The position numbers and the translations under genes were made by a program. A DNA stretch of 64,000 nt from Acinetobacter sp. ANC 4910. Its GTDB lineage: Bacteria > Pseudomonadota > Gammaproteobacteria > Pseudomonadales > Moraxellaceae. The notes beneath the pieces were generated by a model that did no database searches, was not told the DNA's origin, and saw only the letters and a program-made list of their open reading frames with translations. Below, piece by piece: positions 9,129 through 19,109 of the stretch. Every line of letters starts with the position of its first letter. The first letter of the stretch is position 1. The DNA is taken from the NCBI RefSeq assembly GCF_004331035.1, contig NZ_SJNT01000011.1, positions 41,575-105,574 of the forward strand, given 5' to 3'.

Positions 9129-9947
9129 ATGAAAAAAATAATTCTTGCTAGCTTAATCGCGATGTCCACACAATTCGCATTTGCTGAAAGTAAACCCGCC
9201 GCAGCAGATCCCGCTTTTACTGAAGTCGAAGCCATGGTCAAAGCCAATAATATGACAGGTGCCTATCAGGCATTGGAAAAACTTGGCAAGGCAGGCAATG
9301 CTCAAGCCCTTTACAATTTAGGCTATTTAACCCAAATGGGGCAAGGCACAACCAAAGATGAAAAGAAAGCCATTCAACTTTATGAGCAATCTGCCAGTAA
9401 AGGTTACCCCGTTGCGGACTATGTACTGGGCAAAAATTATTTAGCAGGTACTTTGGGTTTAAAACAAGATACAGCGAAAGCAAAACAGTATTTTGAAAAA
9501 GCCTCTGCTAAAGGTTTTAGCGATGCTACAGTCGATCTGGCGGTGTTACTTTTTTCTGAAAATAATCCAGCCTCGGACAAATTGGCATTACAAAAGCTTG
9601 ATCCTTTAATCAAAAAAGGGAATTTCCAAGCCCTTCACGCTAAAGCCTTGTATGACATTAGCACTGGATTCAAAAACAAAGATGAAGCTCCGATTAAGCA
9701 AGGTTTAGCCAGTATTCAAAACTTGGCGCAGAAAGGCTATATTCCTGCCTTAATGGCAGTTGGTAATATGTTTACCAATGGCAATATCGTGCCGCAAAAT
9801 CTGCCTGAAGCGAAAAAAATCTTCATGGCACTTGCCAAAGAAAATGTACCACAAGCACAAGAATCATTAGCAGTCGTTGAAAGAATGATGGCTGAACAGG
9901 CGAAAGCATCAACAGCATCACCAACTAAAGCCGCAAAAAAAAGCTAA
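9129..9947 (+). CDS. Periplasmic Sel1-repeat (SLR/TPR-like) protein
   Basis: 272 residues. Signal peptide at residues 1-19 (MKKIILASLIAMSTQFAFA). The mature part is built of Sel1-like repeats: ALYNLGYLTQMGQGTTKDEKKA, then ADYVLGKNYLAG with KAKQYFEKASAKGF, then a weaker third near ALMAVGNMFTNGNIVP. Such solenoids mediate protein-protein contacts in envelope assembly or signalling. The tail is Ala/Lys/Thr-rich (KASTASPTKAAKKS). It is monocistronic with a strong terminator behind it. Partner unknown. Confidence 0.85.
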   Translation: MKKIILASLIAMSTQFAFAESKPAAADPAFTEVEAMVKANNMTGAYQALEKLGKAGNAQALYNLGYLTQMGQGTTKDEKKAIQLYEQSASKGYPVADYVLGKNYLAGTLGLKQDTAKAKQYFEKASAKGFSDATVDLAVLLFSENNPASDKLALQKLDPLIKKGNFQALHAKALYDISTGFKNKDEAPIKQGLASIQNLAQKGYIPALMAVGNMFTNGNIVPQNLPEAKKIFMALAKENVPQAQESLAVVERMMAEQAKASTASPTKAAKKS

Positions 9948-9975
9948 TTTATCCCGATCACTTGTTGATATAGAA

Positions 9976-10006
9976 AATGCCCATCTAAAAAGATGGGCAT
10001 TCTTTT
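9976..10006 (+). terminator. Rho-independent terminator
   Basis: Eleven-base perfect stem AATGCCCATCT/AGATGGGCATT, loop AAAA, then CTTTTT. It lies between two converging genes and may act on both. Confidence 0.88.
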
Positions 10007-10024
10007 TGGTCGAAAGATTGAAAC

Positions 10025-10951
10025 TTATCCCCACCAAAATGCAATCAAACCACTCACAACTCCAAACCCTAAAATTGTACTGAGCATTAAAGGCGTAAGG
10101 GCTTTTTCATTTAGTCCATAAGTCTGTCCAAATATGCCAAACGCAATTGGCATAGGCAATGCCGCCAATAAAGTTCCTGCATACAACATTTCCTGACTGA
10201 CATTCGGCAGTACTGAAAACAGCAGAAAAATGGTCAACGGCATCAGAATAATTTTAAAGAAAACCAAAACAAGGCTTTGTATATCAACAGCTTTAAGACC
10301 TATACCTACCAAACTGCCACCAATCACAAACAACGCCAGTGGCGATGCCGTCTTCCCCAGCATCGCTAAAATCTGATCGATGGCAGCAGGTAATTTTAGC
10401 CCCAATAATACACAGCTCATCCCTAAAATAATGGCTAAAATGACAGGGTTTTTCAGCAGATTAACCAACGTTGGAAGGGCAACCTGTTTAAAACTGCCCT
10501 GCTGCTGTAATCCTGCCTCAGCAATCATTAACACCAAAGCCACAATCAGTAGATTTTCAATAATCAATGTCAGAGAAATATAAATTGCCGCATGTTGACC
10601 AATCAACATGGTCAAAATTGCAGTACCAATAAAGCCCGTATTTGACATCGATGCCCCCATCGCCATAACTGCCGAAGCAGTTAAGCGATGTTGGAAATAA
10701 TGCCGATATAAAACAAAGGCACAAACAAACAGCAGTAATGAGCCACCACCATATGCAATGAAATAACTCGGATGCCAAATCTCATTTAAATTACGACTGG
10801 CTAAGGCATGCAATAAAAATGCAGGTAAAGCAATCTTGATCACGAAGGCACTAAGCGCTTTAATCTGTTCAGACAGGATTAAGCCACCTTTGACACAGGC
10901 AAATCCAAGCAATACCAACAATATAATCGGCAAAATAATACTTAAGACCAC
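10025..10951 (-). CDS. AEC-family (auxin efflux carrier) transporter
   Basis: About 308 residues with roughly ten hydrophobic segments in the two-times-five arrangement of the AEC family (MASMSNTGFIGTAIL region, and GGSLVGIGLK in the second half). Bacterial members move organic acids such as malate or malonate; substrate is not predictable here. I place the start at the GTG at 10951 because GGAG stands seven bases before it; a TTG at 10969 would add six residues with no ribosome site. It is a single gene. Confidence 0.87.
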   Translation of the reverse strand: MVLSIILPIILLVLLGFACVKGGLILSEQIKALSAFVIKIALPAFLLHALASRNLNEIWHPSYFIAYGGGSLLLFVCAFVLYRHYFQHRLTASAVMAMGASMSNTGFIGTAILTMLIGQHAAIYISLTLIIENLLIVALVLMIAEAGLQQQGSFKQVALPTLVNLLKNPVILAIILGMSCVLLGLKLPAAIDQILAMLGKTASPLALFVIGGSLVGIGLKAVDIQSLVLVFFKIILMPLTIFLLFSVLPNVSQEMLYAGTLLAALPMPIAFGIFGQTYGLNEKALTPLMLSTILGFGVVSGLIAFWWG

Positions 10952-11065
10952 ATGTGTACTCCATACCAACGCTTTTTCAAAATGCCTCCTTGCTATGTTT
11001 TAGCATGCAATCATCACGGTATGCTTAAAGGAAGGTTCTACGCCAACAATCAACTTAACCTAGGT

Positions 11066-12175
11066 TTATTCCGAAAATGACTTGAATAATTGCTTCACGC
11101 CATGCGGCTGACAACGCAGATATTGTGGTGCAATTTCCAGAGTTTCTCCCAATTCTGCTGCGGCGTGCCAAGGCCAACGTGGGTCGTACAACATCGCGCG
11201 TGCCAAGCCAATTGCATCGGCTTGTTCTTGTTGCAATACCTGTTCTGCTTGTTGAGCTTCCGTAATCAGTCCCACTGCAATCACTGGAATATCAATGGCT
11301 TGTTTTACTGCTTGTGCAAACGGAACTTGATAATTCGCGCCAATCTGAATCGCCTGCTCTACATGCAACCCCCCACTGGAAACATGAATATAGGCAGCAC
11401 CCAATTGTTGCAGGCGTTTCGACAATTCAACCGATTCCTCAACCGTCCAACCGCCATCAAACCAATCTTGAGCAGATAAACGCACACCGATTGGATAGCC
11501 TTGAGGTACAACATCAAGCATCGCTTGAAAAGTTTCTAAGGTCATCCGAATGCGATTTTCAAACTCGCCACCATATTCATCCTGACGCTGATTTGCCAGT
11601 GGTGACATAAATTGATGCAACAGATAACCATGCGCTGCATGTAACTCAATTAAATCAAATCCTGCATCCACAGCACGAATGGCAGCTTGGGCAAAATCTT
11701 GCTGAACCTGCTTAAGCTCAGCCATCGATAAGGCATGTGGAGGAATATCTTTCGGATTAAATGTTACCTCACTGGCAGAAACCGTTTGCCAACCATGTTG
11801 TTCTGTTGGAGTAATTTGTCCTCTGCCTAACCAAGGCTTATCCGTAGATGCCTTACGCCCAGCATGCGCCAATTGAATCGCAAAGGGCATCGGAGAAATT
11901 GAACGAACTTTCTTTAATAACTGCTGCATTTGATCGCGTTGTCGATCATTCCATAGCCCTAAATCTGCAAAACTGATTCGTCCTTCGGGTTGCACTGCTG
12001 TTGCCTCAACAATACACAGCCCCGCACCAGATAAGGCATAATTTGCCCATTGCTGTTCATGCCAATAGCTCAGCTCGCCTTGATCATTGGCTGAATATTG
12101 GCACATTGGCGCAATTACGATGCGATTTTTTACAGAGAGTGAACCATACTGAATGGGCTGAAATAAGCGTGACAT
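11066..12175 (-). CDS. NADH:flavin oxidoreductase, old yellow enzyme (YqjM class)
   Basis: 369-residue FMN-dependent TIM barrel of the thermophilic-like OYE class. Visible signatures: IAPMCQYSA with the class-specific Cys near residue 25, QLAHAGRKAS, the substrate-binding H-x-x-H within DLIELHAAHGYLLHQF, NRQ-type SPLANQRQDEYGG, and AIGLARAMLYDP near the C-terminus. It reduces activated C=C bonds (enones, maleimides, nitro compounds) with NAD(P)H. The ATG at 12175 is used because ATGAGG precedes it by seven bases. Physiological substrate unknown. Confidence 0.92.
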   Translation of the reverse strand: MSRLFQPIQYGSLSVKNRIVIAPMCQYSANDQGELSYWHEQQWANYALSGAGLCIVEATAVQPEGRISFADLGLWNDRQRDQMQQLLKKVRSISPMPFAIQLAHAGRKASTDKPWLGRGQITPTEQHGWQTVSASEVTFNPKDIPPHALSMAELKQVQQDFAQAAIRAVDAGFDLIELHAAHGYLLHQFMSPLANQRQDEYGGEFENRIRMTLETFQAMLDVVPQGYPIGVRLSAQDWFDGGWTVEESVELSKRLQQLGAAYIHVSSGGLHVEQAIQIGANYQVPFAQAVKQAIDIPVIAVGLITEAQQAEQVLQQEQADAIGLARAMLYDPRWPWHAAAELGETLEIAPQYLRCQPHGVKQLFKSFSE

Positions 12176-12367
12176 GCGATGCCTCATAATTCTAATTTCC
12201 GTGACTTATCACGTTATACAGATTATGCCGAGGCTGCAAATACTCTTTTCATCTATTGTTTAAGTTCCATCCTCAAAAGAAAGCGATCAGATTTTGAAAA
12301 GGCTTGCATTCCCGCCTATTCAGCCCGATATTAGCCTTGTTGTCTTAGAACTGTCATTTTAAAGCCT

Positions 12368-13219
12368 ATGCCTGAATTACCCGAAGTAGAAACCACCAAA
12401 ACTAGCTTGCTCCCGTTGATTGGACAACACGTTCAATCCGTTACGGTCTTTGAGCCGCGTTTACGTTGGCCTATTCCCGACGATTTACAACGTCTGCAAG
12501 GACAAAAACTACTGAAGCTCACACGTCGTTCTAAGTATATTCTGGCAGAATTTGAACAAGATCGGATGCTTTGGCATTTAGGCATGTCGGGAAGTTTTAG
12601 ATTGTGTGAAACGCACGAGGAAAAGCGCAAACACGATCATTTGATTCTTCAATTTGATGACATCCAGTTGCGTTATCACGACCCACGCCGCTTTGGTTGC
12701 ATTCTTTGGTGGGATGCGGAAACTGAAGCAAAACTGCTTGCTCCTTTAGGACCTGAACCATTAAGCGAAGCATTTAATGCAGATTATTTAAGCCAAAAAT
12801 TGAAAAATAAACAGGTCGGCATAAAAGTTGCAATGATGGATAATCATGTGGTGGTGGGTGTGGGCAATATCTATGCCACTGAAAGCTTATTCAATTTAGG
12901 CATACATCCAGCACAAGTGGCCTCAAGTTTATCTATGCACCAAATTGAAAAACTGGTGCAGGAAACCAAAAGAATCTTACAGCAAGCCATTCAACTGGGC
13001 GGATCAACGCTACGAGATTATAGTAACGCGATGGGGGAAAATGGTTACTTTCAACAAACCCTGCTCGCGTATGGTCGCGCTGGTGAAATGTGTGTGAACT
13101 GTGAAACAACATTGGAAAATTTAAAACTGGGACAACGTGCAAGTGTCTTCTGCCCACAATGCCAACCCTTGAAACAAGTAGCTAAAATGACAGCAATCAA
13201 GCGAGGTAAAATCAAGTGA
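12368..13219 (+). CDS. mutM: Formamidopyrimidine-DNA glycosylase MutM/Fpg
   Basis: 283-residue bifunctional glycosylase/AP lyase that removes 8-oxoguanine and ring-opened purines. It starts MPELPEVETTK; Pro2 and Glu3 are the catalytic residues. HDHLILQFDD, YHDPRRFG and the helix-two-turn-helix near GVGNIYATESLF follow. The C-terminal zinc finger is complete (CVNC and CPQC). It ends about ten residues later than most homologues, with a Lys-rich tail. It overlaps the next gene by four bases. Confidence 0.96.
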   Translation: MPELPEVETTKTSLLPLIGQHVQSVTVFEPRLRWPIPDDLQRLQGQKLLKLTRRSKYILAEFEQDRMLWHLGMSGSFRLCETHEEKRKHDHLILQFDDIQLRYHDPRRFGCILWWDAETEAKLLAPLGPEPLSEAFNADYLSQKLKNKQVGIKVAMMDNHVVVGVGNIYATESLFNLGIHPAQVASSLSMHQIEKLVQETKRILQQAIQLGGSTLRDYSNAMGENGYFQQTLLAYGRAGEMCVNCETTLENLKLGQRASVFCPQCQPLKQVAKMTAIKRGKIK

Positions 13220-13500
13220 AAACAGCTATTGTTCGACATATTCTGGTCAAAGATAAAGAGTTAGCTGAGCAGTTAAAAAAGAAAATTTTAGATGGTGCCG
13301 ATTTTGCCAAAATTGCCAAACAATACTCGACCTGTAATTCGGGTAAGCGTGGTGGTGAACTGGGTGAAGTGAAAAAGGGGCAATTGGTGCCTGTGATTGA
13401 TAAATTGGTCTTTACTGCGGCTGAACATGTCTTGCATGGTCCAGTGAAAAGCCAATTTGGCTTCCATTTGGTTGAAATAAAATTCCGTATGGCATTCTAA
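13216..13500 (+). CDS. ppiC: Parvulin-type peptidyl-prolyl isomerase (PpiC-like)
   Basis: 94-residue single-domain parvulin with no signal peptide, so cytoplasmic like E. coli PpiC. Family marks: VRHILVKD, ADFAKIAKQYSTCNSGKRGGELGEVKKGQLVP and QFGFHLVEI, with the usual His and Cys active-site positions. It begins at a GTG whose bases overlap the mutM stop (GTGA), so the two genes are coupled. The pairing may be for expression only. Confidence 0.93.
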   Translation: MKTAIVRHILVKDKELAEQLKKKILDGADFAKIAKQYSTCNSGKRGGELGEVKKGQLVPVIDKLVFTAAEHVLHGPVKSQFGFHLVEIKFRMAF

Positions 13501-13517
13501 ATTTATTCAGTAAAGCA

Positions 13518-13539
13518 GTGCCTAAATTATTTTAGGCAC
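13518..13539. terminator. Hairpin between converging genes
   Basis: Perfect nine-base stem GTGCCTAAA/TTTAGGCAC with loop TTAT. It lacks a good T-tract on either strand, so its terminator activity is uncertain. Confidence 0.45.
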
Positions 13540-13557
13540 CGCCCTTTGGATAGCGGT

Positions 13558-13887
13558 TTAAGCCGCTTTCATTTCATATATCCAAGCATCGGTTTGTTCA
13601 CCCGACTCCAATTCAACTTGTACAGTGACCCGTTGATACTGCATGCCTTCAAACTCATCTAACGAAGCCCAATGTTCAATCAATTCGTCTGTACTAAAAA
13701 AATAACCTTCCACTTTCGGGGCTGCTCGGTCGAGTACAATTGCGGGCAATCCTTGGTCTGGCCCCCAATCCAAAATGTGTACCACACCATTTACATAGCC
13801 TTTTTGCCATGTGCCACCAATGCCTTCTAAAATATGTGCATTTTCCTGATTAGGGCGTAAGGTTCCATAGACAAACAATCGATTCAT
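13558..13887 (-). CDS. Gamma-glutamylcyclotransferase-like (AIG2/GGCT) protein
   Basis: 109 residues. The GGCT fold is marked by FVYGTLRPNQENAHIL at the N-terminus (the YGTLR cradle) and by the region around ELIEHWASLDEFEGMQYQRVTV, where the Glu of DEFEG matches the usual acid/base position. Bacterial members of this short group include YtfP-type proteins; the substrate is unknown and may be a gamma-glutamyl amine. Confidence 0.87.
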   Translation of the reverse strand: MNRLFVYGTLRPNQENAHILEGIGGTWQKGYVNGVVHILDWGPDQGLPAIVLDRAAPKVEGYFFSTDELIEHWASLDEFEGMQYQRVTVQVELESGEQTDAWIYEMKAA

Positions 13888-13977
13888 CGGATTTTCATCT
13901 TCTAATTAAAAAATCAGCGCGCATCTTAATCGGAAAAATGTACAAAAACTAGCCCTTTCATGCATCCTTGATGACAT

Positions 13978-14004
13978 AAAAAAACGGCACTTGAAAGTGC
14001 CGTT
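13978..14004 (-). terminator. Terminator of mscL
   Basis: Nine-base stem AACGGCACT/AGTGCCGTT, with seven T residues after it when read on the minus strand, directly after the mscL stop. Confidence 0.85.
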
Positions 14005-14020
14005 CTGAACCATGAATTGA

Positions 14021-14455
14021 TTAAGATTTATTTTTTAATTCATCACGTATTTCACGTAACAATTGAATATCTTCAGGTGTTGCTACTGGTTCTGGTGCTG
14101 CTTCTTCTTGCTTACGACGCATACGGTTAATCATTTTCACCATTAAAAATACTACCCATGCCAAGATGATGAAGTTAATTAAAATGGTGAGGAAGTTACC
14201 ATAAGTCAGGACATTTACCCCGGCTTTGGTCAACTCATCTAAGGATTGTAGGTTATTCGGATTATCACCTAATACAAAGAATTTTTGCGTGAAATCCACA
14301 CCACCACCTGTGATGACAGTAATCAACGGCATGATAATGTCTTTTACCAATGAATCAACAATCTTACCAAATGCCCCACCGATGATCACACCGACAGCCA
14401 AATCAATCATGTTGCCTTTTACCGCAAATTCGCGAAACTCTTGAACAATGCTCAT
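14021..14455 (-). CDS. mscL: Large-conductance mechanosensitive channel MscL
   Basis: 144 residues, two membrane helices. The N-terminal [33 protein letters not shown] is the family signature forming the pore-lining TM1; TM2 lies around residues 85-106 ([20 protein letters not shown]), followed by the charged cytoplasmic helix ending in [13 protein letters not shown]. It opens on membrane tension in hypo-osmotic shock. GGAGAG stands before the ATG. Confidence 0.97.
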   Translation of the reverse strand: MSIVQEFREFAVKGNMIDLAVGVIIGGAFGKIVDSLVKDIIMPLITVITGGGVDFTQKFFVLGDNPNNLQSLDELTKAGVNVLTYGNFLTILINFIILAWVVFLMVKMINRMRRKQEEAAPEPVATPEDIQLLREIRDELKNKS

Positions 14456-14584
14456 TGAACTCTCCAGTTATTTTTTGACTTTAATTTATGTGATGAAGTA
14501 TACATTATTGAAATCTATATATTTCCATCTAATTTACTTGATTTTGTAAATTTTCTACAACGCTTTATTGAACAACTTATACAA

Positions 14585-14614
14585 AAAAACCGCTGATCAA
14601 AATCAGCGGTTTTT
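14585..14614 (-). terminator. Terminator of typA
   Basis: Thirteen-base perfect stem AAAAACCGCTGAT/ATCAGCGGTTTTT with a 4-base loop. The T-run reads well on the minus strand. Confidence 0.85.
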
Positions 14615-14636
14615 ATCATCCGAAGATAAGAATAAC

Positions 14637-16466
14637 TTATTTGTTACGCTTACGTTCGTTTTCAGTCAACCAACGCTTACGGATACGGATTGACTTAGGT
14701 GTTACTTCAACCAATTCATCATCTTCAATGAATTCAAGTGCTTGTTCAAGCGTGTATTCAACTGCAGGAACAAGAGTCAACGCATCATCAGTACCAGAAG
14801 CACGTACGTTAGTTAACTGTTTCGCTTTAGTTGGGTTAACCACCATATCGTCTGAACGTGAGTTAATACCTACGATCATACCTTCATAAACTTCTAACTG
14901 TGGCTTAGCGAATAGACGACCACGGTCTTGTAAGCTGAACAGTGCATAGCCAAGGCAAGTACCTTGAACCATAGAAATCAACACACCGTTTTGACGCTTC
15001 GCAACAGTACCTTGTTTCATCGGACCGTAGTGAGAGAAGCTTGAAGTCATGATTCCTGTACCAGAAGTCATAGTCAAGAATTCTGAACGGAAACCAATTA
15101 AGCCACGTGAAGGTACAGTTGCTTCAATACGGATACGGCCTTTACCGTCAACTTCCATATTGGTCATTTCACCTTTACGGCTACCCATTTGTTCCATTAC
15201 AGAACCTTGGTGCTGTTCTTCAACGTCAAATGTAACGTTTTCGTATGGTTCTTGTTTTTCACCGTCAATTTCTTTGATGATTACTTGTGGGCGAGATACG
15301 CCCATTTCGAAACCTTCGCGACGCATGTTTTCAATTAAAACTGAAAGGTGAAGTTCACCACGGCCAGATACTTTGAAACGGTCTGGACTGTCAGTATCTT
15401 CTACACGTAATGCTACGTTGTGAATTAATTCGCGGTCTAAACGTTCACGGATGTTACGTGAAGTAACGAATTTACCTTCTTTACCTGCAAACGGTGAGTT
15501 GTTTACTTGGAAAGTCATGGTCACTGTAGGTTCATCTACAGACAATGGTGGTAAAGCTTCAACATTTTTCGGATCACAAATGGTGTCAGAAATATGAAGT
15601 TCATCAATACCTGTGATACATACGATATCGCCTGCTTGAGCAGAGTCAACATCAACACGCTCTAGACCATGGTAACCCATAATTTTTAAGATACGGCCGT
15701 TACGTGTCTTACCGTCTTTATCAATTACAGTTACAGGTGTATTTAAACCAATTGAACCACGTTGAATACGACCAACACCGATAACACCTACGAAGCTGTT
15801 ATAGTCAAGTGAAGAGATCTGCATTTGGAATGGACCATCTGCATCAACTGCTGGTGGTTCAACAATGTCAACGATTGTTTGGAATAACGGGGTCATGTCG
15901 TCAGCTAATTCTTCTGGAGAAGGACCCGCTACACCACGTAAGCCAGATGCATAAACAACTGGGAAGTCGAGCTGTTCGTCAGTCGCACCCAAGTTATCAA
16001 ACAAATCAAACACTTGGTCGATTACCCAGTCACAACGTGCGCTTGGTTTGTCAACTTTGTTGATAATTACGATTGGTTTCAAACCACGCGCGAACGCTTT
16101 TTGCGTTACAAAGCGAGTTTGTGGCATTGGACCTTCTTGAGAGTCAACCAATAACAATACACAGTCAACCATCGACATTACACGTTCAACTTCACCACCG
16201 AAGTCTGCGTGTCCCGGGGTGTCGACGATGTTAATACGATACTCAGTATTCGTACGAGCATCAGTCCATTTAATTGCAGTGTTCTTTGCAAGAATGGTAA
16301 TACCACGTTCACTTTCGATAGCGCCCGAATCCATGACACGCTCAATCTCACCTGCGCGATCACCGAGAGCACCTGATTGTTGAAGTAATTTATCGACAAG
16401 TGTGGTTTTACCGTGGTCGACGTGGGCAATAATTGCAATATTGCGGAGATTTTTGATATCTGACAT
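14637..16466 (-). CDS. typA: Translational GTPase TypA/BipA
   Basis: 609-residue ribosome-associated GTPase. G-domain motifs in order: AHVDHGKTT (G1, near residue 14), ERGITI (G2), [12 protein letters not shown] (G3), [10 protein letters not shown] (G4). EF-G-like beta-barrel and domain V regions follow ([22 protein letters not shown]), and the BipA-specific C-terminal domain ends the protein ([18 protein letters not shown]). It helps 50S subunit assembly, most needed in cold or stress. Single gene with its own terminator. Confidence 0.97.
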   Translation of the reverse strand: MSDIKNLRNIAIIAHVDHGKTTLVDKLLQQSGALGDRAGEIERVMDSGAIESERGITILAKNTAIKWTDARTNTEYRINIVDTPGHADFGGEVERVMSMVDCVLLLVDSQEGPMPQTRFVTQKAFARGLKPIVIINKVDKPSARCDWVIDQVFDLFDNLGATDEQLDFPVVYASGLRGVAGPSPEELADDMTPLFQTIVDIVEPPAVDADGPFQMQISSLDYNSFVGVIGVGRIQRGSIGLNTPVTVIDKDGKTRNGRILKIMGYHGLERVDVDSAQAGDIVCITGIDELHISDTICDPKNVEALPPLSVDEPTVTMTFQVNNSPFAGKEGKFVTSRNIRERLDRELIHNVALRVEDTDSPDRFKVSGRGELHLSVLIENMRREGFEMGVSRPQVIIKEIDGEKQEPYENVTFDVEEQHQGSVMEQMGSRKGEMTNMEVDGKGRIRIEATVPSRGLIGFRSEFLTMTSGTGIMTSSFSHYGPMKQGTVAKRQNGVLISMVQGTCLGYALFSLQDRGRLFAKPQLEVYEGMIVGINSRSDDMVVNPTKAKQLTNVRASGTDDALTLVPAVEYTLEQALEFIEDDELVEVTPKSIRIRKRWLTENERKRNK

Positions 16467-16579
16467 AGAATTCGATAAGTCTAAAACTTGAGGGCAAATT
16501 ATACAGAAAAATAATAGATTTTAGTAGTGACAGTTTATTGACAAGCTCATTTTTTTTCACAAGTGGTCGGCATTTTGTT

Positions 16580-16607
16580 TTGTAAAGCCGTGTAACTCGA
16601 TTAGAAT
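16580..16607 (+). promoter_or_regulatory. Candidate promoter of the NCS2 permease gene
   Basis: TTGTAA, 16-base spacer, TAGAAT: a sigma-70-like pair ending 29 bases before the ATG at 16637, which implies a very short 5' leader. Confidence 0.55.
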
Positions 16608-16636
16608 AGCGCCATCTTGCCCACTGCCTTTGACTT

Positions 16637-18007
16637 ATGGCTTATCAGAATCAATCTCCCCCTTCGCAAGACCAACTTGACTTGGTCTATGGTTTAAATG
16701 ACCGCCCTAAACCTCTCATTGCGTTCCTCGCTGCCTTTCAGCACTTACTTGCCATTATTGTTCCGATTGTTACGCCGGGCTTACTCATCTGCTTAGCTTT
16801 AGGCGTATCCCAAAAAGATACCAACATGATTTTATCTATGTCTTTGGTCATTTCTGGCATAGCAACTTTCTTACAATGTAAAAAAGTGGGTCCTTTTGGC
16901 GCAGGTTTACTGATTGTTCAAGGCACAAGTTTTAACTTTATTGGTCCAATTATTGGAATTGGGTCTGCCATGGTTGCTGCGGGTACACCTGTAGAATCGG
17001 TGATGGCGGCAATTTTTGGCGTGGTAATTGCCGGTTCATTCATTGAGATGGGCGTTTCGCGTATTTTGCCTTGGGTCAAAATGCTCATTACCCCATTGGT
17101 CACAGGCATTGTGGTGTTATTGATTGGTCTGACTTTAATTAAGGAAGGCTTAATCAGCATGGGCGGTGGTTATCAAGCCATGTCAAACAACACTTTTGCC
17201 AATACCGACAACCTCATTATGTCGTGTACGGTACTGAGTTTAATTATCTTATTGAACCGTATTCGTATTACTTGGGTCAAAAGTTCAGCCATTTTAATCG
17301 CACTGATTGTCGGCTATGTGCTTGCAGCCTTTATGGGACATCTCGATTTTTCAGGTCTAAAAGATGCTCCTTTGATACAAATACCAACACCAATGCACTT
17401 TGGAATTGACTTCTCTTGGAGCTTGTTTATTCCTATGGCCTTTATTTATCTGGTCACATCTTTAGAAGCGATTGGGGATATTACTGCAACCTCTAAGCTT
17501 TCCAACCAACCAGTCGATGGTGCAACATGGATGGAACGCATTAAAGGCGGCGTATTGGTCAATGGCGCAAACTCTTTCCTTGCAGGTATTTTCAATACGT
17601 TCCCAAGCTCGGTGTTTGCCCAAAATAACGGGGTTATTCAGTTGACAGGTGTTGCGAGCCGCTACGTCGGTATCTGGATTGCAGCGCTGTTGGTCATTTT
17701 AGGTTTACTCCCTGCGGTTGCAGGCGTGATTCAAGCCGTTCCTCAAGCCGTGTTAGGCGGTGCTGTCATGGTCATGTTTGGTGCTGTAGCAGCATCAGGC
17801 ATTAATATTCTTGCAGGGGTACATCTAGACCGTCGCGCCCTGCTCATTATTGCGATTTCACTCGCATTAGGTCTGGGCGTTGCTCAAGTACCACAAATTT
17901 TAGAGCACCTGCCTGAATTGTTCCGTAACATTTTTAGTTCAGGTGTTGCAACAGGTGGCATTGCCGCACTGGTTTTAAATATTGTGCTTCCTGAAACGAA
18001 GAAATAA
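16637..18007 (+). CDS. NCS2 nucleobase:cation symporter, xanthine/urate type
   Basis: 456-residue permease with about 14 membrane segments. The family signature [17 protein letters not shown] (residues near 334-350) is nearly that of E. coli XanP/XanQ, and the TM8 region [15 protein letters not shown] carries the substrate-binding Glu. This places it in the COG2233 xanthine/uric acid branch rather than the uracil branch. Which purine it carries is not settled by sequence. A terminator separates it from rsmC. Confidence 0.88.
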   Translation: MAYQNQSPPSQDQLDLVYGLNDRPKPLIAFLAAFQHLLAIIVPIVTPGLLICLALGVSQKDTNMILSMSLVISGIATFLQCKKVGPFGAGLLIVQGTSFNFIGPIIGIGSAMVAAGTPVESVMAAIFGVVIAGSFIEMGVSRILPWVKMLITPLVTGIVVLLIGLTLIKEGLISMGGGYQAMSNNTFANTDNLIMSCTVLSLIILLNRIRITWVKSSAILIALIVGYVLAAFMGHLDFSGLKDAPLIQIPTPMHFGIDFSWSLFIPMAFIYLVTSLEAIGDITATSKLSNQPVDGATWMERIKGGVLVNGANSFLAGIFNTFPSSVFAQNNGVIQLTGVASRYVGIWIAALLVILGLLPAVAGVIQAVPQAVLGGAVMVMFGAVAASGINILAGVHLDRRALLIIAISLALGLGVAQVPQILEHLPELFRNIFSSGVATGGIAALVLNIVLPETKK

Positions 18008-18029
18008 GTTTTCATTTCTGTATGCACCT

Positions 18030-18057
18030 TGCCCAGCATTGTCTGGGCATCGTTTTT
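18030..18057 (+). terminator. Terminator after the NCS2 permease
   Basis: Seven-base stem TGCCCAG/CTGGGCA with a 6-base loop, then TCGTTTTT. Confidence 0.75.
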
Positions 18058-18074
18058 ACTATGGAGTAAATAAG

Positions 18075-19100
18075 ATGGATCCACGAAGTGAAGTTATTCT
18101 TCGCCAGCAAACGTTTCTTTCTGGTTCAGTTCTGTTGGTCAATGCACCGTGTGATGAATTGAGTTCAGAACTCGCAGGGACAGTCGAAACCCATTTTTGG
18201 ACTTGGAATTTTAACGAATTACAATATTTTGAAGCCCAACAAAGCCCTGTACATTTTGGCACCGATTTGCCAGAAGCAGGTTTTGAACAAGCTATCGTCT
18301 TTGTGCCAAAATCAAAAGAACTACTCAACTACGTCCTATACCAACTGGTCGGTCGTATGGCCGTAGGTTCTTCCATCTTTTTAGTTGGTGAAAAAAAAGG
18401 TGGAGTGGAACGTGCAGCAAAGCAACTACAACCTTTTGGCAAAAGCCTCAAATTAGACAGTGCTCGACATTGTCAAATGTGGCAATTGGTCACCGAAAAG
18501 ACCGTAACTGCAAAACCTTTGGCCGATTGGGCACAACATTACACGGTGCCAACTCCTAAAGGTGAATTACAGATTTGTGCATTACCCGGTGTGTTTAGCC
18601 AAAACCGCCTAGACGTGGGTACCGCCGTGTTATTACCTCACCTTTCACAAGTCACCTCTGGCAAAATTGCAGACTTTGGCTGTGGTGCCGGTGTGATCAG
18701 CGCCTATTTAGCCAAATTGAATCCGAAAAACCGTATTTTTTCTTTAGATGTCGATGCCTTTGCACTCGCCTCTACCAAAATGACCTTTGAAAGAAATAAT
18801 CTTTTACCAGAACAACTTGAGATTAAAGCAGTCCGTGGAATTGAGGATGCACCTCTCTTTTTGCACGCAATCGTCAGTAATCCCCCATTCCATCAAGGCA
18901 TTCATACAGATTACAATGCCAGCGAAAATTTATGCAAAACTTCCCGCCGTCATCTGAAATCAGATGGCGAATTGTGGATTGTTGCCAATCGCTTTTTGAA
19001 TTACCCATTACTTATTGAGCAAAGTTTTGGTCAATGTACAACCAAAGCCGATCAACAAGGCTTTAAAGTGCTGTTTGCTAGCGCACAAAAGAAATCTTAA
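18075..19100 (+). CDS. rsmC: 16S rRNA m2G1207 methyltransferase RsmC
   Basis: 341 residues, two tandem methyltransferase-like domains: a degenerate N-terminal one (residues 1-165) and the catalytic C-terminal one. In the latter, [16 protein letters not shown] is the SAM-binding motif and [12 protein letters not shown] holds the NPPF catalytic motif of base N-methyltransferases. The ATG at 18075 follows GGAG at a good distance; the longer reading frame from 17982 runs back into the permease gene and is rejected. lysP follows nine bases later. Confidence 0.93.
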   Translation: MDPRSEVILRQQTFLSGSVLLVNAPCDELSSELAGTVETHFWTWNFNELQYFEAQQSPVHFGTDLPEAGFEQAIVFVPKSKELLNYVLYQLVGRMAVGSSIFLVGEKKGGVERAAKQLQPFGKSLKLDSARHCQMWQLVTEKTVTAKPLADWAQHYTVPTPKGELQICALPGVFSQNRLDVGTAVLLPHLSQVTSGKIADFGCGAGVISAYLAKLNPKNRIFSLDVDAFALASTKMTFERNNLLPEQLEIKAVRGIEDAPLFLHAIVSNPPFHQGIHTDYNASENLCKTSRRHLKSDGELWIVANRFLNYPLLIEQSFGQCTTKADQQGFKVLFASAQKKS

Positions 19101-19109
19101 GGAACAACG

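Noticed and set aside
15809..16438. Several open frames antisense or out of frame in typA
   Set aside because: They are shadows of the highly conserved TypA coding sequence.
17982..18074. Upstream extension of the rsmC frame into the permease gene
   Set aside because: The extension passes through a terminator hairpin and is not family-like; the ATG at 18075 has a good ribosome site.
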